From Spirochaetaceae bacterium (GTDB lineage Bacteria; Spirochaetota; Spirochaetia; Treponematales; Breznakiellaceae): a DNA stretch of 11,120 bases. The stretch spans positions 1 to 11,120 of the forward strand of contig JAITXS010000094.1 in NCBI GenBank assembly GCA_031284645.1. The letters are read 5' to 3'. Both the position numbers and the translations under genes were made by a program. Shown in pieces: positions 1 to 7,500 of the stretch (positions are counted from its first letter, which is position 1; each line of letters opens with the position of its first letter). A model generated the notes under the pieces. That model had not been told where the DNA came from. It worked only from the letters and a program-made list of their open reading frames with translations, and made no database searches.

Positions 1-21
1 CAAGGCTTCTATATCGTACAT
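1..21 (-). CDS. Start of a gene, probably FAD-binding subunit of the molybdenum hydroxylase (partial)
   Basis: Only the first seven codons lie in the window, reading MYDIEAL, with the ATG at 21-19. A good ribosome binding site (AGGAGAG, at about 32-26) overlaps the TAG stop of the upstream xdhA, and the two genes are 9 bp apart, so they are very likely translated in tandem. In molybdenum hydroxylase operons the gene after the Mo-binding subunit commonly encodes the FAD-binding subunit (E. coli xdhB follows xdhA). Those proteins typically begin with a short M-[YF]-D/E-type sequence like this one. The identification therefore rests on gene order and a handful of residues; an iron-sulfur subunit or an unrelated gene cannot be excluded from seven codons. 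Confidence 0.6.
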
Positions 22-30
22 CGTACTCTC

Positions 31-2316
31 CTATATCAATCCCGCAGATTTAAACGCCGGAAATAAATTTTGAGGACACAAAGGCAGACGGTTTATCCCG
101 ACACCCGTTGCGTTAAGCAGGGCATTCCGGATTGCCGCACCGCCGGGCACTGTGGGCGGTTCGCCAAGCGCTTTATTCCCGTAAGGTGATGTCGGCTCAA
201 AATACTCAACAAAGCGCGCTTCCAGATGAGGATGATCCAGGGTTGTGGAAAGTTTATAATCAAGCAGATTGCCGTTTAAAAGCCGTCCGCTTTTTTCATC
301 GTAAAGCATCTGCTCGCTCATTCCAAAGCCAATGGCCATGCTCATACCGCCGTGCGCCTGCCCCTCGGCCAAGCGAGGATTTAAAACTTTACCGCAGTCA
401 TGAGCATTTACCATATCAAGGAGTTTTACTTTCGCAAACGGAATATCAACCTCAACTTCGGCAAAACAACAGCCGAAACTATACGCATTTGATTTAACCT
501 GAGCTGTTCCTTCTGCGGTAATATGCTCTGCATAGTCCATACTGTAAAGTCTTTCAGTGGCAAGTTTCTCAAGGGACATTAAAACATCATTTTTATCGGA
601 CAAAGACACGATGTTTCCATCCACAAGATCAAGTGTCTCCGGACTCTTTTTCGTGTACTCGCCTGCCGCCTTCAGTATTTTCCCTTTAAGAATGAGGGCG
701 ACTTTATGCACTGCCATACCGCCGACATAACTTTGACGTGAGCCGTACGCGCCGGTACCAAAAGGAGTAATATCGGTATCCTGAGTACTTATCGTATGAA
801 TACTTTCCATAGGAACGCCGAGTGTATGGGAAGCCATCTGGGCAAAAATCGTGTCGGCACCTTGCCCTATTTCTGTTTCGGCAAGCTGAATCTGAACACT
901 GCCGTCCTGGTTTAATACCATTCTGCACGATGACGCCTCAAGCGAGATGGGCCACACTGCCGTATTATACCAGAAAAACGCCATACCGATACCACGCCGG
1001 ATATCTCCGCTCTGATTTTTATAGAGCGCCCGTTTTTCATCCCAATTGATATACGACTTGCATTGATCAACACAGGCCCGAAATGCATCGAAACGATACA
1101 CATTTTTTGAAAACGGATCAGTATAGCCGACAGGCATAACATTTTTAAAACGCAGATCAATCGGATCAATATTCATTGCATAGGCAATATCGTCCATCAG
1201 TGATTCTATGGCAAAAACACTTTGCGGTGTACCATAGCCCCGCATGGCCCCGGCTGTGGCAGTATTCGTATAAACCGTATAAAGCTTTGTCCGCCGCGCT
1301 TTTTCATCCTGATACAGCTGGCGGAACACATTGCTGCCTTTTGCCGCGATACCGTGCCCGTGTGAGCCGTACGCGCCTTGATTTGAATACGCCGTATAAG
1401 AGCGTGCAACAAGCTTGCCGTTCGGACGCAGGTATGCGCTCAGGTATATTTTCTCTCCGTGGCGCACCCGCGTATTAAGAAAAACTTCCTCGCGGGAAAG
1501 CTCGAGTTTTACCGCCCTGCCCCCGACGAGTGTGGTTAAATACGCATTAAGCGGCTCATACAACGCATCCTGTTTGTTGCCGAAACCACCGCCGACATAA
1601 GGCTTTATGATACGAACCCTGCCCCAAGGCAAACCAAGAGCCATCGCGACGATACGGCGCACAATATGAGGAATCTGGGTTGAGGATACCACCACAATAC
1701 GGCCGCTTTCCATGTAGGCAAATGAAACAACTGTTTCAAGATGACAATGCTGCACTATAGGTGTTTCATAAACACCCTCGAATTTCAGCAAACCTTTTTC
1801 CTGAATTGCTTCTTCAAAATTACCGTCCTCTATCGCTGTTTGCTTTAACACATTGTCAGGACAACTTTCATGGATCGGAACGCCGCCGGCCATCGCCGCT
1901 TCGGGAGAGAGGACAGGCGGATATTCCTCGTATTCAACTTTAATCTTTTTAAGTGCGCGATTTGCGGAAATTTCGTCTTCCGCGATAACGGCGGCAATAT
2001 CGTCGCCGTAATAACGCACCCTGCTGTTCAATAATTTTCTGTCGGCAGGGTCTTGGTGGCTGGGATCAGTCGACCAAGGATGTCCTGCCGTTGGAAATTC
2101 AATGTCGGGTACATCAAAACAGTTCACAATTTTGATGACACCCGGCACTTTTTCCGCTTCACTGCTATCTATTTTGAGAACACGCCCATTTGCGATAGTA
2201 GAATGAAGTATTTTCGAGACAAGTATATTTTTATCCGCAAGATCATCAGTATACTTTGCCCTTCCGCTTACCTTTTCATAGGCGTCCACACGAGTTACAC
2301 TCTGCCATACACTCAC
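31..2316 (-). CDS. xdhA: Xanthine dehydrogenase-type molybdenum hydroxylase, molybdenum-binding subunit (761 aa)
   Basis: This is the large catalytic subunit that carries molybdopterin and hydroxylates a purine such as hypoxanthine or xanthine; electrons pass to separate FeS and FAD subunits. The hammerhead domain spans roughly residues 12-130 (it begins RVDAYEKVSGRAKYTDDL) and the two Moco-binding domains follow. Visible motifs are QHCHLE at 189-194, the glycine loop VGGGFGNKQD at 241-250, AMRGYG at 357-362, GQGADT at 484-489, SRQSYV at 526-531 and GEPP at 718-721, where Glu719 is the expected catalytic base. Length and motifs match E. coli XdhA (about 752 aa) along the whole chain. The start is a GTG at 2316-2314, preceded by AGGAGG about 7 nt upstream; no in-frame ATG fits better. 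The neighbouring purine permease and YgeW/YgeX genes support a purine substrate. Known relatives include selenium-dependent hydroxylases, but labile selenium cannot be seen in a sequence. At the position of bovine Glu802 this protein has Gln249. Confidence 0.93.
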   Translation of the reverse strand: MSVWQSVTRVDAYEKVSGRAKYTDDLADKNILVSKILHSTIANGRVLKIDSSEAEKVPGVIKIVNCFDVPDIEFPTAGHPWSTDPSHQDPADRKLLNSRVRYYGDDIAAVIAEDEISANRALKKIKVEYEEYPPVLSPEAAMAGGVPIHESCPDNVLKQTAIEDGNFEEAIQEKGLLKFEGVYETPIVQHCHLETVVSFAYMESGRIVVVSSTQIPHIVRRIVAMALGLPWGRVRIIKPYVGGGFGNKQDALYEPLNAYLTTLVGGRAVKLELSREEVFLNTRVRHGEKIYLSAYLRPNGKLVARSYTAYSNQGAYGSHGHGIAAKGSNVFRQLYQDEKARRTKLYTVYTNTATAGAMRGYGTPQSVFAIESLMDDIAYAMNIDPIDLRFKNVMPVGYTDPFSKNVYRFDAFRACVDQCKSYINWDEKRALYKNQSGDIRRGIGMAFFWYNTAVWPISLEASSCRMVLNQDGSVQIQLAETEIGQGADTIFAQMASHTLGVPMESIHTISTQDTDITPFGTGAYGSRQSYVGGMAVHKVALILKGKILKAAGEYTKKSPETLDLVDGNIVSLSDKNDVLMSLEKLATERLYSMDYAEHITAEGTAQVKSNAYSFGCCFAEVEVDIPFAKVKLLDMVNAHDCGKVLNPRLAEGQAHGGMSMAIGFGMSEQMLYDEKSGRLLNGNLLDYKLSTTLDHPHLEARFVEYFEPTSPYGNKALGEPPTVPGGAAIRNALLNATGVGINRLPLCPQNLFPAFKSAGLI

Positions 2317-2345
2317 AACTATCCTCCTGCATACATTATTTGAGC

Positions 2346-2375
2346 TTGTCCCAAAAATCAGTGAATTAGGGACAA
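2346..2375 (-). repeat. Stem-loop between the permease and xdhA
   Basis: A perfect 7-bp inverted repeat, TTGTCCC (2346-2352) and GGGACAA (2369-2375), with a 16-nt spacer. After one T-T mismatch two further A-T pairs can form inside it. It begins 1-2 bases after the permease stop codon (TAA at 2379-2377) and ends about 30 bases before the xdhA start. On the minus strand it is not followed by a run of T, so it does not look like an intrinsic terminator. An mRNA processing or 3'-end stabilising hairpin, or a copy of a small dispersed repeat, would fit. Confidence 0.55.
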
Positions 2376-2376
2376 C

Positions 2377-3813
2377 TTATCTTTTCAGGTCTTCCACAGT
2401 CGCTTCTTCCACTGCTGTTTTCATACGGACTTTCTCCTCCTCTGAAGGCGGGAACACGATATTCAGCACAATCGAAAAAACACAGACAGAAACTGTCGTG
2501 TCTTTAAAGAGAAACTGAATTGCCTCCGGCAGATGAGCCACCAACACTTTGTTTTCCCCGATTGCATACGCTACACCAAAAGTAATGGCAAGAATAAGCA
2601 GATTCCTGTCGGAAAATCCGGCTTTGGCAATAAGCTTCATGCCGTTGAGCATGATCATCGCGAAAACAGTAACAACAGCGCCGCCCAAGACGCTGGAGGG
2701 CATAACGGAAAAAACCGCACCGATTTTAGGTGAAAGACCGGCAATGACCAGCACGGCGGCACCGGTTGCAATACAAAATTTGTTTACAACCTTGGTCATA
2801 GCGACAATACCGGCATTCTGTCCGAATGCTGTATTCGGCAAGGTATTAAAAAGGGCAGCAAACATTGATCCTGCGGCATCAGCCATAACAGCGCCGGACA
2901 TTTCTTTCGCCGAGGACTCCCGATCAAAGGCAGCGATGGTAATGCCGTTTATATTTCCCATTGTTTCAAGTCCGGAAACAATATACAAGGCAGCAATACT
3001 CAAGATCGCCTCAACACGGAATTCCGGTGCAATAAAAAACGGGATCGGCAGAGCAAAGGCTTTTGCGTCTGAGATCTGTTGAAAATTCACCTGCCCCAAG
3101 ACAATTGCCAGAATATAACCGACAAGAATACCGAGCAAAATCGACGAAATTTTAAACATACCCTTTGCGAAGCGCTGTAAAAGCACGATGACAAGGAAAA
3201 CTGATCCTCCGATAAGAAGATTTTGCCAAGATGCGTAACTTGCGGCAAGCGCATTGTTCAGGCCCGCCTTCGCCGCAGCTTCCGCTGCCGCACCGCCTGC
3301 AAAATATTGAACGCCAACAGGAAGAAGATGCATGCCAATTGTCATCAACACAGCACCGATGACCAGCGGGGGAAAGAATCTCCGTAAGGGCTTTATGAAG
3401 AAACCCATCAGCACTTCTACCACAGCGCCCGCAAGTGCTGCGCCAAGGACAACACTAAGACCGAATTCAGCGCCTATCGTTGCCATAGTCGGAACAAAGG
3501 CAAAGGATGTTCCCATAACAATGGGCATGCCCGCGCCAATCTGATACGAACCTATCTTTATCGGATAGAGCTGTAAAAACGTTGTCATGCCGGAAGCAAA
3601 CATACAACACTGAATCATGATCATACGCTGTTCCGGGGTAGCGATAGCCACTCCGGTTCCTGAAGCGACAATGCCGCTCAAAACAAGTACCGGCGCGAGG
3701 TTGCCGATAAACATCGACAACACATGTTGTAGACCAAGTGGAAGCGCGACTTGCAGCGGCGGTTTGCCGTTCAACTGATACACTAATTTTCTTCCGTCAG
3801 TTTTATCACTCAT
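2377..3813 (-). CDS. Nucleobase:cation symporter-2 (NCS2) family permease, probably xanthine/urate (478 aa)
   Basis: An inner-membrane purine transporter of the NCS2/NAT family, which couples uptake to a cation gradient. The chain is hydrophobic almost throughout, with about 14 likely membrane segments, a normal length for the family (about 430-500 aa) and a charged cytoplasmic tail from about residue 456. Family landmarks are the first-helix GLQHVLSMF with His30, Glu283 in SGLETMG, Asp312 in MADAAG, and the signature GQNAGIVAMTK at 331-341, which fits the Q-N-x-G-x4-T pattern. These match residues known to matter in E. coli XanQ and fungal UapA. Ala334 replaces the second Asn of QNNG found in many xanthine permeases, so the exact substrate is open; urate, xanthine or another purine are all possible. 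The start ATG has AGGAG about 7 nt upstream. Its place directly before xdhA suggests it supplies the hydroxylase or the ring-opening enzymes. Confidence 0.88.
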   Translation of the reverse strand: MSDKTDGRKLVYQLNGKPPLQVALPLGLQHVLSMFIGNLAPVLVLSGIVASGTGVAIATPEQRMIMIQCCMFASGMTTFLQLYPIKIGSYQIGAGMPIVMGTSFAFVPTMATIGAEFGLSVVLGAALAGAVVEVLMGFFIKPLRRFFPPLVIGAVLMTIGMHLLPVGVQYFAGGAAAEAAAKAGLNNALAASYASWQNLLIGGSVFLVIVLLQRFAKGMFKISSILLGILVGYILAIVLGQVNFQQISDAKAFALPIPFFIAPEFRVEAILSIAALYIVSGLETMGNINGITIAAFDRESSAKEMSGAVMADAAGSMFAALFNTLPNTAFGQNAGIVAMTKVVNKFCIATGAAVLVIAGLSPKIGAVFSVMPSSVLGGAVVTVFAMIMLNGMKLIAKAGFSDRNLLILAITFGVAYAIGENKVLVAHLPEAIQFLFKDTTVSVCVFSIVLNIVFPPSEEEKVRMKTAVEEATVEDLKR

Positions 3814-3834
3814 AATGATCTCCTCTTTTTTTTA

Positions 3835-3875
3835 GTGCGCAATCTCTTTGCGGACTTTTCCACCTCGCAGCGCAC
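3835..3875 (-). repeat. Bulged stem-loop just upstream of the permease start
   Basis: The right arm CGCAGCGCAC (3866-3875) pairs with GTGCGC (3835-3840) and, after an 8-nt bulge, with TGCG (3849-3852). This gives a 10-bp G+C-rich stem around a 13-nt loop. In the minus-strand mRNA it sits between carbamate kinase and the permease and ends about 22 nt before the permease ATG. It is followed by an A-run and then the AGGAG site. The downstream run is A rather than U, so it is not a terminator for this operon. It could tune translation of the permease or mark an mRNA processing site. It does not resemble a known purine riboswitch core. Confidence 0.5.
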
Positions 3876-3911
3876 CATTAATCAAGTATCTCAATCTTAA
3901 ATCGTACACTA

Positions 3912-4850
3912 TCACGCAATGATTTTTGTTCCTGTCTTACCTTCAATACCCTCCTTTGCCTTTTTTAATTCGGTGATCAAAGCGGTACCGGAGGGGTTTT
4001 TACGGACAAAAGAAAGTGCCGCCTGAACTTTCGGCAGCATTGATCCTTTGGCGAACTGATTTTCTGCGATATACTTTTCCGCTTCCGCGGCACTCAGGAT
4101 ATCCAGCCCTCTCTGGTTACTCTTACCAAAGTTTATCGCGACTTTTTCCACGGCAGTAAGGATAATCAGCATATCTGCATTAAGCGCTTCGGCAAGTTTT
4201 GCCGAGGCAAAGTCCTTATCAATAACAGCATAGGCTCCGTGAAACTGCTCGTCGGACCACAACACAACAGGAATACCGCCGCCGCCGGCAGCGATGGGAA
4301 TCTGCCCTGCTGCAAGAAGGGCCTTGATAGACTCAATCTCGATAATTCTCATCGGCATGGGCGAGGCAACAACACGTCGCCAACCGCGGCCCGCGTCCTC
4401 CATAACAGGGACGCCCTGCGCTTTAAGCTTTTCCGCTTCGGCTTCCGTCATAAAACTGCCGACAGGTTTTGTCGGATTTTTAAACGCCGGATCATTGGGA
4501 TCAACTTCCACTTGCGTAATAATCGTCGCGACAGGATTGTTTTTTATGCCGCGCAGATACAATTCCCGGTCAAGCGCGTTCTGTAAATCATAACCGATAT
4601 AACCTTGGCTTAACGCAACACAGACACTCATCGGCAGTACAGGAAAGTGCCAATCAGCCTTGGAAGCGGTCTCAAAGGCGTTATTTATCATACCGACCTG
4701 CGGCCCGTTGCCGTGTACAAGAACAATTTCATGCCCTGCCTCGACCAAATCCGCAATAGCTTTTGCCGTGGTTTTTACGGCGTCCATTTGTTCTTTTAAA
4801 TTATCTCCAAGCGCGTTTCCGCCTAAAGCGATAACAATTCTTTTTTTCAT
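3912..4850 (-). CDS. arcC: Carbamate kinase (312 aa)
   Basis: Transfers the phosphate of carbamoyl phosphate to ADP, giving ATP plus carbamate, which breaks down to CO2 and ammonia. It is a cytoplasmic enzyme of the amino-acid kinase fold. Seen in the sequence: the N-terminal phosphate loop ALGGNAL (8-14), HGNGPQVG (46-53), NPTKPVGSF (125-133), GRGWRRVVASPMP (154-166), AAGGGGIPV (187-195), DKDFASAKLAE (211-221) and FAKGSMLPKV (266-275). All are standard for carbamate kinases, and the length is typical (about 310 aa). The start ATG has AGAGG about 10 nt upstream, slightly long spacing. The stop is a tandem TGA-TAG. There is no arginine deiminase gene in the window. The partner is instead YgeW immediately upstream, as with YqeA in the E. 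coli yge region, so its likely job is to harvest carbamoyl phosphate from purine-derived ureido compounds. Confidence 0.95.
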   Translation of the reverse strand: MKKRIVIALGGNALGDNLKEQMDAVKTTAKAIADLVEAGHEIVLVHGNGPQVGMINNAFETASKADWHFPVLPMSVCVALSQGYIGYDLQNALDRELYLRGIKNNPVATIITQVEVDPNDPAFKNPTKPVGSFMTEAEAEKLKAQGVPVMEDAGRGWRRVVASPMPMRIIEIESIKALLAAGQIPIAAGGGGIPVVLWSDEQFHGAYAVIDKDFASAKLAEALNADMLIILTAVEKVAINFGKSNQRGLDILSAAEAEKYIAENQFAKGSMLPKVQAALSFVRKNPSGTALITELKKAKEGIEGKTGTKIIA

Positions 4851-4882
4851 AAGACATACCTCTTAATAAAACAGCAAGGGAT

Positions 4883-4936
4883 CGGGGAACAAGAGAAATG
4901 TTTTTTAATTTTTAAAAAACTCTTTTCTGTTCCCCG
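4883..4936 (-). repeat. Long two-tier stem-loop between ygeW and carbamate kinase
   Basis: Outer arms CGGGGAACA (4883-4891) and TGTTCCCCG (4928-4936) pair perfectly over 9 bp. Inner arms GTTTTTTAA (4900-4908) and TTAAAAAAC (4912-4920) form a second perfect 9-bp stem with a 3-nt loop. The two tiers are separated by a purine-rich/pyrimidine-rich internal loop of 7-8 nt per side that can partly pair. The element starts 6 bases after the ygeW stop codon and fills most of the 92-bp gap. No T-run follows it on the minus strand, so it is more likely an mRNA stability, processing or attenuation element than a full terminator. Confidence 0.7.
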
Positions 4937-4942
4937 TTTCTT

Positions 4943-6145
4943 CTAATTGTTTGTCCCGAAAAACCTTTTTTCAGCGCGAGCAGTAAGTTCTGCCAGTGTT
5001 TTTTGCGGATATTTTACTTTAGAGAGGAATATCATCGCGGCGATGATATAAGGCTTGTGGCTCGCTTCCTTGTAAAGCGGCACGCGGTAACGATCAAATA
5101 CAGAACCTGCAACCTCGCCTTCCTTGCAGCTTATACCGGAGATGTCGGCGGGGAGGCAGTGGAGGTAAAGTGCCTTGCCGTCCCGCGTGGACTGCATAAG
5201 TTTTTCCCCGCACTCCCAATTCTTGTGATTGGCGTTTTGTGCAAGCAGTTCCTTTTCAAGGGTTTTAATCCCGTCTGTATCGCCGTCACCATAGAGTTTT
5301 GTCCGTTTTTCCATTGCAGCAAAGGGTGCCCAGCTCTTGGGGTACACAATATCGGCGTCTTTAAACGCATCTTCCATTGAATTTGACTTGGTGAATGTGC
5401 CTCCGTTTAAAAGAGCGTTCTTTCGGGCAACTTCTTCAACTTCCGGCATCACCTCGTAACCTTTCGGATGCGCGAGATGAACATCCATACCAAATCGGGT
5501 AAAAAGCCCGATAACGCCTTGCGGTACGGAAAGCGGCTTGCCGTAGGAGGGAGAATACGCCCAAGTCATCGCGATTTTTTTACCTTTAAGATTTTCTACT
5601 CCGCCGAAATGATGGATGATATGATTCATGTCGGCCATACACTGTGTGGGGTGATCGATATCGCATTGCAGATTGACGAGGGTCGGACATTGCTCAAGTA
5701 CGCCGTCAAGGAAACCTTCCTTTACTGCGTTGGCAACGCTGTGCATATAGGTATTACCCTTGCCGATATACATATCATCACGGATACCAATAACATCAGC
5801 CATAAACGAAATCATATTTGCTGTTTCGCGTACGGTCTCGCCGTGGGCAACCTGTGATTTCCCTTCATCAAAATCCTGCACTTCAAGACCAAGCAGATTA
5901 CACGCAGAGGCGAAACTAAAGCGTGTGCGTGTCGAGTTATCACGGAAGAGTGATATAGCAAGACCTGACTCGAAAATTTTTGTCGAAACATTATCCTCAC
6001 GGAGTGCCCGGAGCGCATCGGCAACGGTAAAGGTCGCCATAATCTCGTCAAAAGTTTTTTCCCATGTAAGGAAAAAATCATTTCCGTACATATTACGAAA
6101 ATTAAGTTTGTCTAATTTTTTAGTAAATTGTTTAATATATGACAT
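4943..6145 (-). CDS. ygeW: Knotted carbamoyltransferase YgeW (400 aa)
   Basis: A member of the aspartate/ornithine carbamoyltransferase superfamily. The N-terminal carbamoyl-phosphate domain shows FRDNSTRTRFSF (67-78), containing the S-T-R-T-R phosphate-binding motif, then HPTQ (165-168) and TWAYSPSYGKP (194-204). The C-terminal half has SWAP (271-274) and HCLP (329-332), the motif next to the second-substrate loop. The 400-aa length is greater than OTCase (about 330) and matches the YgeW subfamily, whose members have a knotted fold and no activity on aspartate or ornithine in published tests. A role in releasing carbamoyl phosphate from a ureido-diaminopropionate during purine breakdown has been proposed and fits its position beside carbamate kinase, YgeY and YgeX. 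The ATG is preceded by AGGAG about 7 nt upstream. The substrate cannot be read from the sequence, and annotation as an ordinary ornithine carbamoyltransferase would be misleading. Confidence 0.93.
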   Translation of the reverse strand: MSYIKQFTKKLDKLNFRNMYGNDFFLTWEKTFDEIMATFTVADALRALREDNVSTKIFESGLAISLFRDNSTRTRFSFASACNLLGLEVQDFDEGKSQVAHGETVRETANMISFMADVIGIRDDMYIGKGNTYMHSVANAVKEGFLDGVLEQCPTLVNLQCDIDHPTQCMADMNHIIHHFGGVENLKGKKIAMTWAYSPSYGKPLSVPQGVIGLFTRFGMDVHLAHPKGYEVMPEVEEVARKNALLNGGTFTKSNSMEDAFKDADIVYPKSWAPFAAMEKRTKLYGDGDTDGIKTLEKELLAQNANHKNWECGEKLMQSTRDGKALYLHCLPADISGISCKEGEVAGSVFDRYRVPLYKEASHKPYIIAAMIFLSKVKYPQKTLAELTARAEKRFFGTNN

Positions 6146-6175
6146 ATTTTGTCTCCTAACTTGATTTGTTTTCTA

Positions 6176-6254
6176 AAGATTCAGGCCGGAATTCATCGGG
6201 GAAGCAGATGATAAAAATCTTGCATCCTACTCCGAATTCTGTATCCCGAATCTT
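6176..6254 (-). repeat. Three-tier imperfect inverted repeat filling the ygeY-ygeW gap
   Basis: The outer arms AAGATTCAGG (6176-6185) and CCCGAATCTT (6245-6254) pair at 9 of 10 positions. Inside them are two copies of GAATTC in CCGGAATTC (6186-6194) and CCGAATTC (6232-6239), which can pair with a small offset. Inside those, GATG (6207-6210) pairs with CATC (6222-6225). The whole structure is about 79 nt in a 114-nt gap, beginning 5 bases after the ygeY stop. On the minus strand it is followed by TTTAG and A-rich sequence, not a convincing terminator U-tract. It could be a folded mRNA spacer, a processing element or a degenerate miniature repeat. Confidence 0.45.
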
Positions 6255-6259
6255 GTGTA

Positions 6260-7462
6260 TCACTTTTGCCCGGTATAAAGAGAGGGCAATGCTGCGTATA
6301 CCGCCGCACAACGAACTAAATCTTCTTTCCATGTTTTTTCATTGGGAGCGTGAGCTTCCTCTTCTTTGCCGGGGCCAAACCCTATGCAAGGAATCCCGTT
6401 GCGTCCCATGATAGCAACACCGTTTGTCGAGAAAGTCCATTTATCAACCTTGGGCTTACCGTACATACCCTCGTAGGCTTTGACCATAGCCTGTGTCGGT
6501 GCTGCATCTTCGGGGATAACCCATGTGGGAAAATAACATTCGATAGGATACACAACACCGGTATAACTGGGCCTGTCGTATTGATACATCGAAACTTCCG
6601 CTTTGTATTTTTTTACCGACGGAAGCGCCCGAATTTCATCAAGCGCCAACTCGTGGGTCTCGCCCCAGGTAAGGCGGCGATCAATTGAGATCGAGCAGCT
6701 ATCGGCTACAGCGCAGCGCGAAGGAGAGGTAAAGTAAATCTGCGAGGTAGTAAGCGTGCCTTTCCCCAAAAACGGATCGGTTTTCAGCTTATTGTTCAGA
6801 TCTCTTACTTCAAGAAGAATCTCCGCCATCTTGTAAATAGCGTTATCCCCCCGCTCAGGTGCGGAACCGTGGCAGGATATACCCTTAACATCAACACGGA
6901 TTTCCATCCGTCCGCGATGACCGCGATAGATATTACCGTTGGTAGGCTCGGTAATAACGACAAATTCAGGACGAATCTTTTCCTCTTTGATGATGTACTC
7001 CCAACAGAGGCCGTCACAGTCTTCTTCCTGCACCGTACCGGTAACCATCACGCGGTATTTGTCGCTTAAAAGCCCCAAATCCTTCATGATTTTTGCCCCG
7101 TAAACCGCTGAGACTATGCCGCCAAGCTGGTCGGAAGTACCTCTTCCGCCAATTTCGGCATCATTTTCGTAGCCTTCAAACGGGTCGAATTTCCAATTCT
7201 CCCGATTCCCGACGCCAACCGTGTCAATATGAGCGTCAAAGGCGATGAGCGTCTTTCCTGTGCCCATATACGCGATCACATTACCCATCTTGTCGATGCC
7301 GGCTTCATCAAAGCCAAGCTTTTTCATTTCCTCGACAATCCGAGCTGCAGTTTCTTTTTCGCCGCAGCTTTCCCCCGGAAGGCGCACGATATCACGAAGA
7401 AACTTCGTCATATCGGCTTGGTAGCCCTCTGCTTTTGATTTGATTGCGTTAAAATCCAACAT
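6260..7462 (-). CDS. ygeY: YgeY-type selenium-metabolism-linked M20 hydrolase (400 aa)
   Basis: A zinc-dependent amidohydrolase of the M20/DapE/ArgE family, cytoplasmic. The two-metal site is complete: His78 and Asp80 in FDAHIDTV, bridging Asp111 in GRGTSDQLGG, the Glu146-Glu147 pair in TVQEEDCDG (catalytic base and ligand), Glu172 in ITEPTN, and His371 in EEEAHAPNE. The dimerisation domain lies roughly at 185-300 and includes HGSAPERGDNAIYK. Length matches E. coli YgeY (about 400 aa). The family travels with YgeW, YgeX, SsnA and YgfK in genomes with selenium-dependent molybdenum hydroxylases. A role as a ureido- or carbamoyl-amide hydrolase acting before YgeW has been proposed and is reasonable here. 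A general peptidase role (PepT/ArgE annotation) is the less likely alternative. The start ATG has GAGGAG about 5 nt upstream. The 106-bp gap upstream of it includes a TATAAT box at 7501-7506 and may hold an internal promoter. Confidence 0.92.
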   Translation of the reverse strand: MLDFNAIKSKAEGYQADMTKFLRDIVRLPGESCGEKETAARIVEEMKKLGFDEAGIDKMGNVIAYMGTGKTLIAFDAHIDTVGVGNRENWKFDPFEGYENDAEIGGRGTSDQLGGIVSAVYGAKIMKDLGLLSDKYRVMVTGTVQEEDCDGLCWEYIIKEEKIRPEFVVITEPTNGNIYRGHRGRMEIRVDVKGISCHGSAPERGDNAIYKMAEILLEVRDLNNKLKTDPFLGKGTLTTSQIYFTSPSRCAVADSCSISIDRRLTWGETHELALDEIRALPSVKKYKAEVSMYQYDRPSYTGVVYPIECYFPTWVIPEDAAPTQAMVKAYEGMYGKPKVDKWTFSTNGVAIMGRNGIPCIGFGPGKEEEAHAPNEKTWKEDLVRCAAVYAALPSLYTGQK

Positions 7463-7500
7463 ATTATCTCCTCTTCTATCAATATTCTTTCAATATCAAT

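Noticed and set aside
2549..3082. Plus-strand open frame of 177 codons opposite the permease gene
   Set aside because: It is low-complexity, Ala/Ile/Pro-rich sequence that mirrors the hydrophobic codons of the permease on the other strand. It lacks recognisable motifs and is explained by the real gene.
3835..3875. Possible purine riboswitch before the purine permease
   Set aside because: The element is about 41 nt with a single bulged stem. It lacks the three-way junction and conserved loop bases of the guanine/adenine aptamer and the features of the xanthine (NMT1) motif as far as I can judge by eye.
4943..6145. Annotation as ornithine carbamoyltransferase of an arginine deiminase pathway, given the adjacent carbamate kinase
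   Set aside because: Length and sequence fit the YgeW subfamily. There is no arginine deiminase or arginine/ornithine antiporter, and the neighbours are YgeX, YgeY and XdhA.
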